Shown here: positions 15,206 through 23,284 of the stretch, piece by piece | How positions within the stretch are numbered: the stretch's first letter is position 1 | Layout of the letters: every line of letters starts with the position of its first letter | Origin: a virus | Reading direction: 5' to 3' (one strand) | IMG/VR virus record: IMGVR_UViG_3300019761_000004 | Span: 1 to 37,248 of that record | DNA: 37,248 bases | The notes under the pieces: generated by a model | Database searches by the model: none | Seen by the model: the letters and a program-made list of their open reading frames with translations, nothing else | Told to the model about the DNA's origin: nothing | Translations under genes and position numbers: made by a program

Positions 15206-15655
15206 TTAGGTCGCGGCGATAGCGGCCTGCACGGTGGCGGTTGCCATGATCGCGCCTTTGTCCTTGCGGGCATGTACGGACACAGCGGCGTCGGTGCCAG
15301 CGGTGCCGGTCGCCACAATACGCACGTAGCGCTTTTCTCCGCGATAGCCGATGGACCCCACCAGCGTGTCGTCGTCATCATCGCTGGTCACGGTCAGCGC
15401 GCTCTCCAGGCCGATCAGGTCTGCGTCGGCAACGGCGGTAAAGTCGCCATCCGCCGTGGTGTCGCTCTCCTGGACCTCGAAGGCAAAGCCAGAGGCTGTG
15501 CCCGCGTCGGTTACGGTGCCTGTCGATACGGTGAAGGTCAGGGCTTCCCAACCTTGCATGTCGATCAAGCCGCCTGCGCTTGGCGTGGTGCCGGACAGCG
15601 TGGCAGAGAGTGCCATCGCATATTCGGCGGGGTTGCGCATGTCGAATTTAGCCAT
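15206..15655 (-). CDS. Putative capsid decoration protein, 149 aa
   Basis: Immediately downstream of the major capsid gene, the usual place for decoration or stabilising proteins. After a short N-terminus (MAKFDMRNPAEYAMALSATL) it is a beta-sandwich-like sequence (FAFEVQESDTTADGDFTAVA; EKRYVRIVATGTAGTDAAVS) rich in Thr, Gly and Ala. The length suits a trimeric or Ig-like decoration protein on HK97 capsids. Assignment is by position and composition. Confidence 0.6.
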   Translation of the reverse strand: MAKFDMRNPAEYAMALSATLSGTTPSAGGLIDMQGWEALTFTVSTGTVTDAGTASGFAFEVQESDTTADGDFTAVADADLIGLESALTVTSDDDDDTLVGSIGYRGEKRYVRIVATGTAGTDAAVSVHARKDKGAIMATATVQAAIAAT

Positions 15656-15674
15656 TTGATATACCTCCTATGGC

Positions 15675-16892
15675 TTACGCGGCAACTTTGCCGATTTTGT
15701 ACGCATCGTAAGACGTGACGTCGCCGCCGGTGCGCTTGGTGGTGTAGTAGCTGATGAAACCGTGCGAAGAATACGGGTCACGCAGGACAATGATGCCCTC
15801 GCGGTCGTAGATGGTATAGCCCTCAGACCAGTTGCCATATGCCACAGACAGAGCATTCGCGGCAACTGTAGGCATGTCAGCCATAAAGGTGACAGGCTTG
15901 CCCAGGAGGCGAAGATCAAACTGCCCATCACGCAGGAGAACCGGCGAGAAAAAGTAGTTGTCGCTGCCCTTGAGCTGCAGAGCCTTGGTAAAGGTCGTGC
16001 GATGCATCAGCCAGCTTGCGCCCATCTGATAGTCCTCAATCAGAGAACCTTGCACATTCATGAGGCCATCAGCGGTCAACGCAGCCGCAGCGCCCATGTT
16101 GACCTGTTCGACCTTGCCACGCTCGTAGGTATCAGCGACAGCCCAAGCGTCATAGGTCAGGATGCCCCGTGCCCGGTTGACGCCATTGCCCAAAACAAAG
16201 TCGGTATTTTCCATCCGAGAGATCTTGCGGGACACCTTGCCGGACAGCCAGCTCTCCACGTCGAAGTAGGAATCTTCTACCATTTCGGGGGTCAGCTTGG
16301 GGGTGGCATCGTACTTGTGAGCCGCGATCACCTTGACGCCGACCTCAGGGGTATCGGTCTCGCCAGAAGACGCACCTTCACCCACGCGATTAGCCGCAGC
16401 CTCATCGTCATCAATCAAAAGCTCGATTGACTTCGCGCCGCCACGGATCACGTCTGCAACCTGCCGCATAGGCGAGGTTTCAAACACGCGGCCAACGGTC
16501 TTGTTGACGAACTCTGGGCGCACCAGATAGCCGCCATCAGGCGCGACATCTGTGGACATGGATTTCAGCTCGATGCCGAATTTCACGTCGCCACGGTCTG
16601 TGCCGTCCAGAGCAACGCCCTTGGACAGGAAGTCGCGGAACTGTGCCGCAGATTTGGCCTCGGCTTCTTCGCCCTGATCCCCGCCTGGGCGGTTCATCGC
16701 GGCTTCAAGCTTGGCCTGCGCGGCCTTGATGCTTTCCATGTTTGCAACAATTTCGCCAGACATCTTGTCCCATTTGTCTTGGGTCAGAACGTCCTTTTGT
16801 CCAGCCTTAAGGCCATCCACTTCTTCACGCAGGGCGACGAGGGGCTTGTTGATACCCTCGACCATCTGCTTGATTTCTGCAAAGTCGCTCAT
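15675..16892 (-). CDS. HK97-fold major capsid protein, 405 aa
   Basis: The N-terminal ~75 residues form a coiled-coil delta domain (FAEIKQMVEGINKPLVALRE; KAAQAKLEAAMNRPGG) that acts as scaffold and is normally removed by the adjacent protease. The mature part holds HK97 landmarks: GGYLVRPEFVNKTVGRVFET SPMR near the N-arm, VEVGVKVIAAHKYDATPKLT EEM-type strands, and GYTIYDREGIIVLRDPYSSH near the end. Length is typical for the family. The ATG follows a GGAGG site within the overlapping end of the protease gene. Confidence 0.92.
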   Translation of the reverse strand: MSDFAEIKQMVEGINKPLVALREEVDGLKAGQKDVLTQDKWDKMSGEIVANMESIKAAQAKLEAAMNRPGGDQGEEAEAKSAAQFRDFLSKGVALDGTDRGDVKFGIELKSMSTDVAPDGGYLVRPEFVNKTVGRVFETSPMRQVADVIRGGAKSIELLIDDDEAAANRVGEGASSGETDTPEVGVKVIAAHKYDATPKLTPEMVEDSYFDVESWLSGKVSRKISRMENTDFVLGNGVNRARGILTYDAWAVADTYERGKVEQVNMGAAAALTADGLMNVQGSLIEDYQMGASWLMHRTTFTKALQLKGSDNYFFSPVLLRDGQFDLRLLGKPVTFMADMPTVAANALSVAYGNWSEGYTIYDREGIIVLRDPYSSHGFISYYTTKRTGGDVTSYDAYKIGKVAA

Positions 16893-17623
16893 TTTGGAGC
16901 CTCCATCTTTTGCAAAGTTTCTGTTAGCAGTGCTTTGAGTTCGTCAACCTCGCGTTGATCGGTCTCGGGTGGCAGGGCGTCTGCATCGCGCAGAACATTC
17001 TTGCGGCCCTCCAGCGCTCCAGCGGCCATGGCCTTTGCCATCGTGCCGGATACGTTGATTTCTTTCAGCGACTTTTCAAGGTGCCGCTTGATTTCAGCCT
17101 CGCTCATGTCTTCGACAGACTTCATGGCGTAGATGTTGGCCAGCTCATTCATGGGGAACGTCACGACACTGGTTTCCCAAAGGTCCAGCTTGGTGAGCTT
17201 GCGGGTGCCTTCGTCAACGTCCATTTCATAGTCGCGGGTGCGATAGCCGATGCTAAGGCCTTCGATGGCCCCCATCTTCACCAGCGCAGCAACCTCTGCG
17301 CCCTTGGCCGCTTTCTTGGAAATCCGCCCCTTCATATACAGGCCGTTTTCGTCCTCGCGCATTTCGTCCCATGCGCCGATTGGCTGAGACGGGTCGTGCT
17401 GCCACAGCATCTTTGGCTTGCGACCAGAGGCGATGCACTCCTTGAACGCTCCAGGCATCACGATATCGCCGCCATTGTCCTTGACGCCAAAAACGGATCC
17501 ATACCCGCTGACGGTCAGGAACTCGTCGCTTTCGCCATCCTCATCGGCCTTTATCTCAAGGGTCGCATACTTGATTTCAAGATCGACCATCGCGTCCTTT
17601 TGGCCCCAAACGTGTTTTGGCAT
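16889..17623 (-). CDS. HK97-type prohead protease, 244 aa
   Basis: Start taken at 17623 (MPKHVWGQKDAMVDLEIKYA). A second ATG at 17590, with an AAAGGA site, is possible. The catalytic residues of the S78 family are visible: His76 in LWQHDPSQPIG and Ser124 in EGLSIGYRTRDYE, with an acidic partner in LWETSVVTFPMN. It cleaves the capsid delta domain and itself during maturation. The final codons overlap the capsid gene start (ATGA). The P1 promoter sits just upstream. Confidence 0.9.
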   Translation of the reverse strand: MPKHVWGQKDAMVDLEIKYATLEIKADEDGESDEFLTVSGYGSVFGVKDNGGDIVMPGAFKECIASGRKPKMLWQHDPSQPIGAWDEMREDENGLYMKGRISKKAAKGAEVAALVKMGAIEGLSIGYRTRDYEMDVDEGTRKLTKLDLWETSVVTFPMNELANIYAMKSVEDMSEAEIKRHLEKSLKEINVSGTMAKAMAAGALEGRKNVLRDADALPPETDQREVDELKALLTETLQKMEAPK

Positions 17624-17652
17624 TACAAGCCCCACTTTGCAAAGTTTGCAGG

Positions 17653-17683
17653 AGTATAGCACGCATATGCAAAGTTGCAAAGT
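17653..17683 (-). promoter_or_regulatory. Structural-gene promoter P1 with ACTTTGC repeats
   Basis: On the minus strand the 15-mer ACTTTGCAACTTTGC (17683-17669) carries the -35 TTGCAA (17680-17675). A 16-bp spacer leads to the -10 TATACT (17658-17653), giving a start near 17646. Just downstream is a perfect 12-bp palindrome ACTTTGCAAAGT (17634-17645). It would drive protease and capsid. The arrangement matches P2 upstream of the tail tube gene base for base in the 15-mer and the spacing. Confidence 0.7.
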
Positions 17684-18519
17684 TAGTCGTCATCCAGGCC
17701 AACAACTGTGTGAGCTACGGCGCACCTGCAATTGATGCTCGCCGCAGCGGGCAAAGTGGGGTCGCCTGGGAACTGGCACAGAACGTCAGGCCCCTTGATC
17801 CATGGCATGTGAAACAGTTCATCTATGCCAACTGTCTGCCCGTCCATGGACCGATGATCGAACTCATCAACAACGCCATCGCCCTCGCCAAAGTCGCGGG
17901 TTCGGTGGTCCTCTACGGACACCCATTGCTTCCGAAGATCAAGCCCGGTCTGCTTGGCGGTCTCGTTTGCCCCATAGTTTGCTGCACCGTGTAGCTCCGT
18001 CCTGGCGATCAGCGCACCGCGCCACCGGGATATGCCGGGAATGCGTTCCTCAATCAGCGCCGCGATTGCACCCACCCCAAGACCGTCACGTTGCCCTTTC
18101 TCGATCTGGGCAATGATCTGGTTGCGCGTGGTCTCAGCAACGGAAGTGATCCGGCGGCGCATGCTCTCGAAGTTGATGTAGTTCAGGGCTAGGCTGTGGA
18201 AGAACTCGGCAAAGCTGAACTCTTTGGTTTCCAGATCTAGGCCAAGCGCCTTGCCTTGCACAGTCATCCTGCGCCCAAACGTGCGAATAGCCATCTCTGC
18301 CATGTCGAGATATAGCGCGCGAATAGACCGCATGTGCGCGTCATCGTCCATCGGCGCGAATCCAAGCTCACGGTATGCAGATAGGATGCGGTCAGACTGC
18401 GCCGATATCTCTGACGTGATATGGCGACGGAACCGGCCCTCCATGACCGCAAGCAATCGGCGCTGTATCTGCGCCTCTCGCTCCCGGCTGTGGCTGATGA
18501 ATGCTGGCTTGCGTGGCAT
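17683..18519 (-). CDS. MuF-like minor head protein, 278 aa
   Basis: The C-terminal half has the Mu gpF/SPP1 gp7 domain pattern: ARTELHGAANYGANE, then KQWVSVEDHRTRD, FDHRSMDGQTVG and a closing INCRCAVAHTV. The paired Cys and conserved His/Asp are the family hallmark. The N-terminal half is helical (RRLLAVMEGRFRRHITSEIS). These proteins are carried in the head next to the portal and may enter the cell with DNA. It lies in the usual portal - MuF - protease order. Confidence 0.85.
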   Translation of the reverse strand: MPRKPAFISHSREREAQIQRRLLAVMEGRFRRHITSEISAQSDRILSAYRELGFAPMDDDAHMRSIRALYLDMAEMAIRTFGRRMTVQGKALGLDLETKEFSFAEFFHSLALNYINFESMRRRITSVAETTRNQIIAQIEKGQRDGLGVGAIAALIEERIPGISRWRGALIARTELHGAANYGANETAKQTGLDLRKQWVSVEDHRTRDFGEGDGVVDEFDHRSMDGQTVGIDELFHMPWIKGPDVLCQFPGDPTLPAAASINCRCAVAHTVVGLDDD

Positions 18520-18523
18520 GCGT

Positions 18524-18871
18524 CTACAGGGTCACTTCAATCTGAATGGTTATTTCGAAATAACCTCCAGGGTTAGTTGCCCTGATGACAAGGTTTGTCA
18601 GCGCCAAAACCGCCAGAGTGCTTACCGTGACAATGCCAGTCGCCGCATTGATAACGCACCCCAAAGGCGGCGATATCAGAGAATAAACGATCTGGACGCC
18701 AGAGAACCAAGGGGAACAGTCAAAGGTGGTTTCTCCTCCGCCCTCACCCGTTGATAACGACTGGTCCTCTGGTGACGTGCCAGAAGCGGTAGGCGCTGGC
18801 GGAATCACGGCCGTGGAGCACTTCCTGAGAGGCGATATAATGCCGCAAAGAGGTTGCGAAATTTTACGCAT
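18524..18871 (-). CDS. Ig-like (He_PIG-type) accessory head protein, 115 aa
   Basis: Start taken at 18871 (MRKISQPLCGIISP), overlapping the previous stop by 8 bp. A longer in-frame ORF reaches 19165, but its first half is out of phase with the genuine 94-aa gene there and is rejected. The C-terminal ~60 residues (VYSLISPPLGCVINAATGIV and NPGGYFEITIQIEV) match the look of a putative Ig domain (He_PIG): a Tyr-Ser-Leu opening and a NAATGIVTVST turn. Probably displayed on the capsid or bound to the neighbouring protein. Confidence 0.6.
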   Translation of the reverse strand: MRKISQPLCGIISPLRKCSTAVIPPAPTASGTSPEDQSLSTGEGGGETTFDCSPWFSGVQIVYSLISPPLGCVINAATGIVTVSTLAVLALTNLVIRATNPGGYFEITIQIEVTL

Positions 18872-19148
18872 GGGAAACAAACACCCCCACCGACTCATCG
18901 CACAGCGCCCAAAGTCGGGCCACGCCAGACAGGCCGGGGAACAGGTCGGCCAGATCCGTGTTGCACTCGCCTTGGCCGGGGCTGTACCGGATTGACCCAA
19001 TAGCATCGGTCGGCTGCGTTGCATCCGTGGTTCCTTTGACCAGCATATAATACGCTCCAGTGTTCTGGAATGTCGCGCTGGTGGCGTCTGCGTTTGTAAG
19101 CTGCGTCCAAACGCCTGATTCAAGTGTGACTGTCGTATTCTGGGCCAT
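18864..19148 (-). CDS. Small beta-rich structural protein, 94 aa
   Basis: Starts MAQNTTVTLESGVWTQLTNA with a GAGGTG site. The sequence (ATFQNTGAYYMLVKGTTDAT) resembles short virion decoration or tail-tip beta domains that handle noise-like Thr/Ala repeats. It lies between portal and MuF-like genes and is translationally coupled to the Ig-like protein, suggesting a two-component virion accessory. The family is not recognised with certainty. Confidence 0.6.
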   Translation of the reverse strand: MAQNTTVTLESGVWTQLTNADATSATFQNTGAYYMLVKGTTDATQPTDAIGSIRYSPGQGECNTDLADLFPGLSGVARLWALCDESVGVFVSHA

Positions 19149-19192
19149 GTGTTCACCTCATTCATTTGAAGGTAGATTTGGTTTGCCTTAAC

Positions 19193-20434
19193 TTACTTGC
19201 GTTCAAACCCAGCTCCGTACACAAGCGCCTTTACATCATCCAAAGGTAGCTCGTTTGTGGGGTCTGCTTTAAGCGCGCCCTTGGGAGTTTCCTCATACCC
19301 GATCAGGATGCGGCTCTCTTCAAGCGTCAGGATGCCTGCGGTGTACATGCGCTCGGCACGGTCAAACATCTTTTGACGCAGCCCCTCAAGGGCCGGGATG
19401 CTGTCCATATCAAGGCGCAACTCATACCCATCGAGGTTAAACATCGGGAAGAGCCAGCGAGACAATGCGCCCAGAAAATCTTGCATCAGGGGGATAACCG
19501 TATCGGTGTACAGCCGCTCCTTGGCCTGCTCCAGGTTGTTGAACGTGCTGGCATCATTGTCTACCAGAGGCAGGGGCACGCCATAGGCGCTGGCGATCTG
19601 CTTTGCCATGCTTGCCATGGTGGCGCTGAAGTCCATGTCACGCGCGGTCTGGCTCAATTGCACCCACTCGGCATCGTCTGCCAGCATGGGAACCTCGCCA
19701 GCGTTCTCACTGCCCTGGATCTGCTTCTTGAAGTACTCGCGCATCTTCTGGATCATGTCGCCGGATGGGTATGACCCCTTGAACCGGATCAGCCCGCTAG
19801 GCTTGGCGCTATTGCGGAGAAGGTTGAAGTTCCACTTGCCGCCTGCGTTGTGCGTGTCAGCCGCTAGGGACGCCGCCATGAGGGGCGACTGCCCGCGCCA
19901 GTAGTCCGCCGGGTTGTACAGCTTGGAATAGAAGCACGGCCCCAGCCCAGTCATCGGGTCTACCGCATACGGGCGCTTGCTGTTGCCAGCTTCGTGGATA
20001 TACGCCTGTGCAATGCCGCCGCGCCCAGGCTGCACCAGCATGTCAACCGGGTTCAGCGGCCACATCTCAACGGGCCTGCCCGCCTCTGGCGATGCAACGC
20101 AAAACTGCTCACCGATCAGCAGGCGGTTTACCAGCATTTCGGTCAGCCATTCACGATAGGACATGGTAGGCGTTGGATTGGCCAAAAGATCAAGAACAGG
20201 GTGTTTTTCCACCAGCGTTTCGCCGTTGTATAGCTCCACCTTGATAGACGTTGCTGCGGTGACGATCTCCTTGATGGACCGATACACCAGAACGTTCATC
20301 TGATAGCCTTCGCGGATGTAGTCGCGCGGCTTTGACCACCTCGCCCACCCTACGGCCTGATTGACAAAGAACGCCGCGCCGCTTGGGTGTTCCTTGGTTT
20401 CGAGTTGGTTTCGCTTAGAGAAAGGCCACGCCAT
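19193..20434 (-). CDS. Portal protein (HK97 type), 413 aa
   Basis: The ATG at 20434 shares its A with the TerL stop (TGATG). The sequence shows the HK97 portal pattern: VNQAVGWARWSKPRDYIREG, VYRSIKEIVTAATSIKVELY, then HPVLDLLANPTPTMSYREWL and LLIGEQFCVASPEAG. The stem/crown region follows (NNLEQAKERLYTDTVIPLMQ). Length is within the family range. It forms the dodecameric DNA gate and docks the terminase. Confidence 0.92.
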   Translation of the reverse strand: MAWPFSKRNQLETKEHPSGAAFFVNQAVGWARWSKPRDYIREGYQMNVLVYRSIKEIVTAATSIKVELYNGETLVEKHPVLDLLANPTPTMSYREWLTEMLVNRLLIGEQFCVASPEAGRPVEMWPLNPVDMLVQPGRGGIAQAYIHEAGNSKRPYAVDPMTGLGPCFYSKLYNPADYWRGQSPLMAASLAADTHNAGGKWNFNLLRNSAKPSGLIRFKGSYPSGDMIQKMREYFKKQIQGSENAGEVPMLADDAEWVQLSQTARDMDFSATMASMAKQIASAYGVPLPLVDNDASTFNNLEQAKERLYTDTVIPLMQDFLGALSRWLFPMFNLDGYELRLDMDSIPALEGLRQKMFDRAERMYTAGILTLEESRILIGYEETPKGALKADPTNELPLDDVKALVYGAGFERK

Positions 20435-21987
20435 CAAAGAACCCCAAAGACTGCGCCAGTTGACGGTTTGACATACGTAAAGTAGAGCGCATCAATCATA
20501 ACGTCCGTCTGGTCATCGTGCTTGTGTGTATCGTCATGAGTGAAGGCCGCGACCTCACTCACAAATTCAAAGTTATCGCCGTCAGCATACGGCAAAGCAA
20601 CACGTTTGGCTATATGGTGCGGCTGCACGTCCATTGCGCGGGTCAGCTTGTCTTTATCGCGCGGTACGGCAGTGATTTCTATAGGCAACCTGCGCCTAAC
20701 CTCCTGGATCAGACCGGTGCCGCTGGACTTGTCCTCCACATATGCAGTGCGAAGGGTTCCCCACCTGTTTCCGTTGCGACCATATGCCGATTTCACAAAG
20801 GTCTCGAACTCTCGCCGCAGAACATCAGCAGTCATCCGGTCTCGGCTCATGCTCAGCCGGTGAATGTGGGTATCTGTTACCCCCCATTCGGCAAATACGG
20901 TCCAGTCGTTCCATTCATTGGTTTTCTGCGCTGTGTCCACCGTAATGAATCGGTAATTGTATACTTCAGGCTCTGGCATATCCGCGCCCTGGTCCACGTC
21001 ACCGAAATATACGAAGTCGTCAGCCTGGAAAATGCCGCCCTCCAGCGTGTCAGGTGCCTGCATGTATTGGCTGAGAAAGGTGTACGGGTGCGCGTCACGC
21101 AGCGCCAACAGGTCCGCTAGGCTCTCCTTGGCTGGCCAATAGCTCCACTTGCCATCAACGCTGTCGTGCTGGCACACATCCCGGATGCAGCGCTCCTTGA
21201 TGCCGGGGGGCAGCTTGTCGATATACTCCTTGTCGATCAGTGCCGGAATCTCGATGTGCAGATCCACCTTGAGACCCATGCCGCCGGAGAGGATAAACGC
21301 GCTGCTGTCGTCCATGTGCAAGCGCTGCTGGATGAACGTGAACGGCGTGTCGTGCTGCGCCCTACGGCTGCGTAGAGTGTTGACTAGGCGGGTGTGCGAC
21401 CGGTTGCGCTTGGGGTCGCTGAACATGTCATCGGGCTTGTCCCAGTCATCGGCAGAGACATAGCCGGAGAAACCGTCCCCCATGTATCCGCCGCGCGCCC
21501 CGGTGATCTGCCCGCCATTGGACCGGCTGAATAGCTGGTGCGCCCGCTTGCCGTTCTTCTCAACCGTCCAGTTGTCGACCTTGTCCTTGGCGATCTGGAA
21601 TTGGTACATCTCTTGGAACTCAGAGGATCGGACTAGCTCACGGCTGCGACCGCTGTTTTCGTCCACCAGATCCTTGGAATAGCTGCCGTTGAGGATACGC
21701 ACCTTGGGGAACTTCACCATGGCATAGACAGGCAGGTGAATGCTCCAGAACTCGGTCTTGGTCGCGCCGGGGGCGACGTTGATAACGATGCAACGCGCCT
21801 CGCCAGATAGCAGCTTGTTTGCCGCCCATGCGTAATAGTGGTGGTGCCAGTTGGCGCGGAAGCTCTCGCCCTGTGTTACGTTGAACCAGCACGACGTAAA
21901 CGACAGCGGGTTTTGTTCCGCTGCCGCTGCTAGGGCTAGTCTCTCTGGCTGGGATAGCCCGTCCCACTCGATGGGGGGAAGGGGCAT
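20434..21987 (-). CDS. terL: Terminase large subunit, 517 aa
   Basis: Start set at 21987 (MPLPPIEWDGLSQPERLALA) because it shares a base with the previous stop (TGATG). The ATPase P-loop is the slightly divergent VAPGATKTE at residues 71-79, followed by a Walker-B-like acidic region (YVSADDWDKPDD). The nuclease part shows the RNase-H-like acidic positions in RFITVDTAQK, AYVEDKSSGTGLI and DDQTDVMIDALYF. This is the gp17-like group of packaging motors. No clear hint of cos versus headful packaging is visible. Confidence 0.92.
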   Translation of the reverse strand: MPLPPIEWDGLSQPERLALAAAAEQNPLSFTSCWFNVTQGESFRANWHHHYYAWAANKLLSGEARCIVINVAPGATKTEFWSIHLPVYAMVKFPKVRILNGSYSKDLVDENSGRSRELVRSSEFQEMYQFQIAKDKVDNWTVEKNGKRAHQLFSRSNGGQITGARGGYMGDGFSGYVSADDWDKPDDMFSDPKRNRSHTRLVNTLRSRRAQHDTPFTFIQQRLHMDDSSAFILSGGMGLKVDLHIEIPALIDKEYIDKLPPGIKERCIRDVCQHDSVDGKWSYWPAKESLADLLALRDAHPYTFLSQYMQAPDTLEGGIFQADDFVYFGDVDQGADMPEPEVYNYRFITVDTAQKTNEWNDWTVFAEWGVTDTHIHRLSMSRDRMTADVLRREFETFVKSAYGRNGNRWGTLRTAYVEDKSSGTGLIQEVRRRLPIEITAVPRDKDKLTRAMDVQPHHIAKRVALPYADGDNFEFVSEVAAFTHDDTHKHDDQTDVMIDALYFTYVKPSTGAVFGVL

Positions 21988-22181
21988 CAGTCCAAAACCC
22001 AGCGTTCGCCCATTAGGTAGTATGTGCAATTTCCCACAACGTCATATATCTGCACCATATCATCCTCGGATGAAGCCTTAACTCCGATCCTCTTTGCGTT
22101 GCACATGGTGCTTGCAACCCCGTAAAGGTCATCGATTCCCCCAAGCTGGTCGTGACTTCTGTATGCGAAAACCAAAAACAT
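21987..22181 (-). CDS. Small protein between TerS and TerL, 64 aa
   Basis: Both ends are set by one-base overlaps (TGATG with TerS upstream and TGATG with TerL downstream), which strongly support translation. The sequence begins MFLVFAYRSHDQLGGIDDLY and continues through VQIYDVVGNCTYYLMGERWV. It is compact and mixed alpha/beta without a membrane segment. Nothing identifies its job. A packaging cofactor is possible from context. Confidence 0.7.
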   Translation of the reverse strand: MFLVFAYRSHDQLGGIDDLYGVASTMCNAKRIGVKASSEDDMVQIYDVVGNCTYYLMGERWVLD

Positions 22182-22588
22182 CAGTCTGTCAGCTTATCCA
22201 CGAGGGCAGAGACAACGGCCTCTGTCACCTCTGACGGTGCCTTTGGCGTCATGGTGCCTTTCTCAGATTCGTGGTTGACGTCGTGGCGGTCTTTCCAGTC
22301 CTCCTTGAAGCGGTTCTTCATGTTGAAAATGAAGCTTGTCGGGTTGAAACCTTCGACTTCCCCAATGGTTGCCTGTCGGCCCAAACGCTCCCACCAACCC
22401 TTGGAATTCTGCTCTGCCCTTTTTACGGCCTTGGAAAATTCTTCATGCTTTTCCTGCCATGCGAGGAACGTGGTGTAGTCAATATCCAACTCAAGAGCCA
22501 TCTCAGCCTTGGATGCGCCATACTTGCCCATTGCGACAACCTGCTCGCAAATGGATGGATCGTACTTTGTAGGACGCCCTGCTGGCAT
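22181..22588 (-). CDS. terS: Terminase small subunit, 135 aa
   Basis: Starts MPAGRPTKYDPSICEQVVAM, and the next segment (GASKAEMALELDIDYTTFLA W) is a helix-turn-helix typical of TerS DNA-recognition domains. A helical oligomerisation region follows (HEEFSKAVKRAEQNSKGWWE), then a Lys/Arg-rich stretch. It sits directly before TerL, with one 64-aa gene between. It should recognise the pac or cos site, which I could not locate. Confidence 0.88.
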   Translation of the reverse strand: MPAGRPTKYDPSICEQVVAMGKYGASKAEMALELDIDYTTFLAWQEKHEEFSKAVKRAEQNSKGWWERLGRQATIGEVEGFNPTSFIFNMKNRFKEDWKDRHDVNHESEKGTMTPKAPSEVTEAVVSALVDKLTD

Positions 22589-22591
22589 GCT

Positions 22592-22672
22592 CTACCGCCC
22601 CTCCGACAGGATGAATCCTGCCACGCATACGAGTGCGGTAATGGCTGCGAAGGTGCTGAGAAATGTTAGCAT
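22592..22672 (-). CDS. Tiny membrane peptide, 26 aa
   Basis: Reads MLTFLSTFAAITALVCVAGF and ends SEGR; the ATG shares a base with the preceding stop (TGATG), with GGAGGAGG just upstream. One membrane segment covers most of it. Too short to assign. The coupling and the very strong ribosome site support expression. Confidence 0.55.
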   Translation of the reverse strand: MLTFLSTFAAITALVCVAGFILSEGR

Positions 22673-22830
22673 CACTCCTCCTCCGTCATAAACATGGCGA
22701 TAGCCACGCCGATTGGCCCGAGTAGAAGGCCGAAGAGTGCGGCGATTCTTGCCTTGCTCGGCGCTCGGTCGTTGGCAATGCAGTAGGCAGCTACTGCGCA
22801 GGCGGTCCAGATCAATATTGCGAGGCCCAT
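22672..22830 (-). CDS. Small two-helix membrane protein, 52 aa
   Basis: Begins MGLAILIWTACAVAAYCIAN with an AGGAG site 8-9 bp upstream. A second helix follows after a basic turn (RAPSKARIAALFGLLLGPIG). The length and helix-basic loop-helix plan resemble small phage inner-membrane proteins. Ends EEE and overlaps the next peptide start. Unknown role. Confidence 0.6.
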   Translation of the reverse strand: MGLAILIWTACAVAAYCIANDRAPSKARIAALFGLLLGPIGVAIAMFMTEEE

Positions 22831-23039
22831 GAGGCGTCTCCTCTTTGTGTTACATCATACCCTTGCGCGGTGCGCTGGGCAAGGTCTGTTGATTGACGGG
22901 CCACGCCGGAGAAAGGACTGAGCGCCTTACCGTCTGCGGTGATAGGGGCCAATGCTCCCCGGCTCTGAACCGCCTTGCCGCCCGATTTAGCCCATCGGGT
23001 CAGGGCGTCTCGTGCTATGAAAGCAGGCCGATGAACCAA
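22812..23039 (-). CDS. Possible small protein, 75 aa, with TTG start
   Basis: The frame fills the only gap in this gene array. Its end overlaps the next gene start by 19 bp and contains that gene's ribosome site. No ATG occurs in frame; the first candidate is a TTG at 23039 without a clear Shine-Dalgarno. Composition (TRWAKSGGKAVQSRGALAPI) is plausible for a protein but not diagnostic. Confidence 0.4.
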   Translation of the reverse strand: MVHRPAFIARDALTRWAKSGGKAVQSRGALAPITADGKALSPFSGVARQSTDLAQRTAQGYDVTQRGDASWASQY

Positions 23040-23284
23040 ATGCTTGCCGCGTAAAAAACAGCGTATTGGATTGCCAGTTCTCGCATCAGCTTGTCCCTGC
23101 GCGCCTGCCTTACCTCGTTATCTGCGAGCATGATCAACATGCTGTCAAGCGTATCGGCAACGTCTGTCTCGCGCTCTAGTATCTTCACAAGAGCCAGTGC
23201 CTCATCTCTGCTTAGAGATAGGTCCACCGTCTCGCATATCGCGGCGCGAACGCGGATCTTCTCGGATAGCGTCAAGTCACTCAT
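23015..23284 (-). CDS. Hypothetical helical protein, 89 aa
   Basis: Start at 23284 (MSDLTLSEKIRVRAAICETV) in ATGA overlap with the upstream stop. Acidic helices (SRDEALALVKILERETDVAD TLD) are followed by a hydrophobic C-terminal segment (QYAVFYAASIWFIGLLS) that may anchor it to the membrane. No family recognised. Confidence 0.65.
   Translation of the reverse strand: MSDLTLSEKIRVRAAICETVDLSLSRDEALALVKILERETDVADTLDSMLIMLADNEVRQARRDKLMRELAIQYAVFYAASIWFIGLLS

Noticed and set aside
18872-19165. N-terminal half of the long minus frame ending at 18524
   Set aside because: It is out of frame with the convincing 94-aa gene on the same bases; only the part after 18871 is kept.
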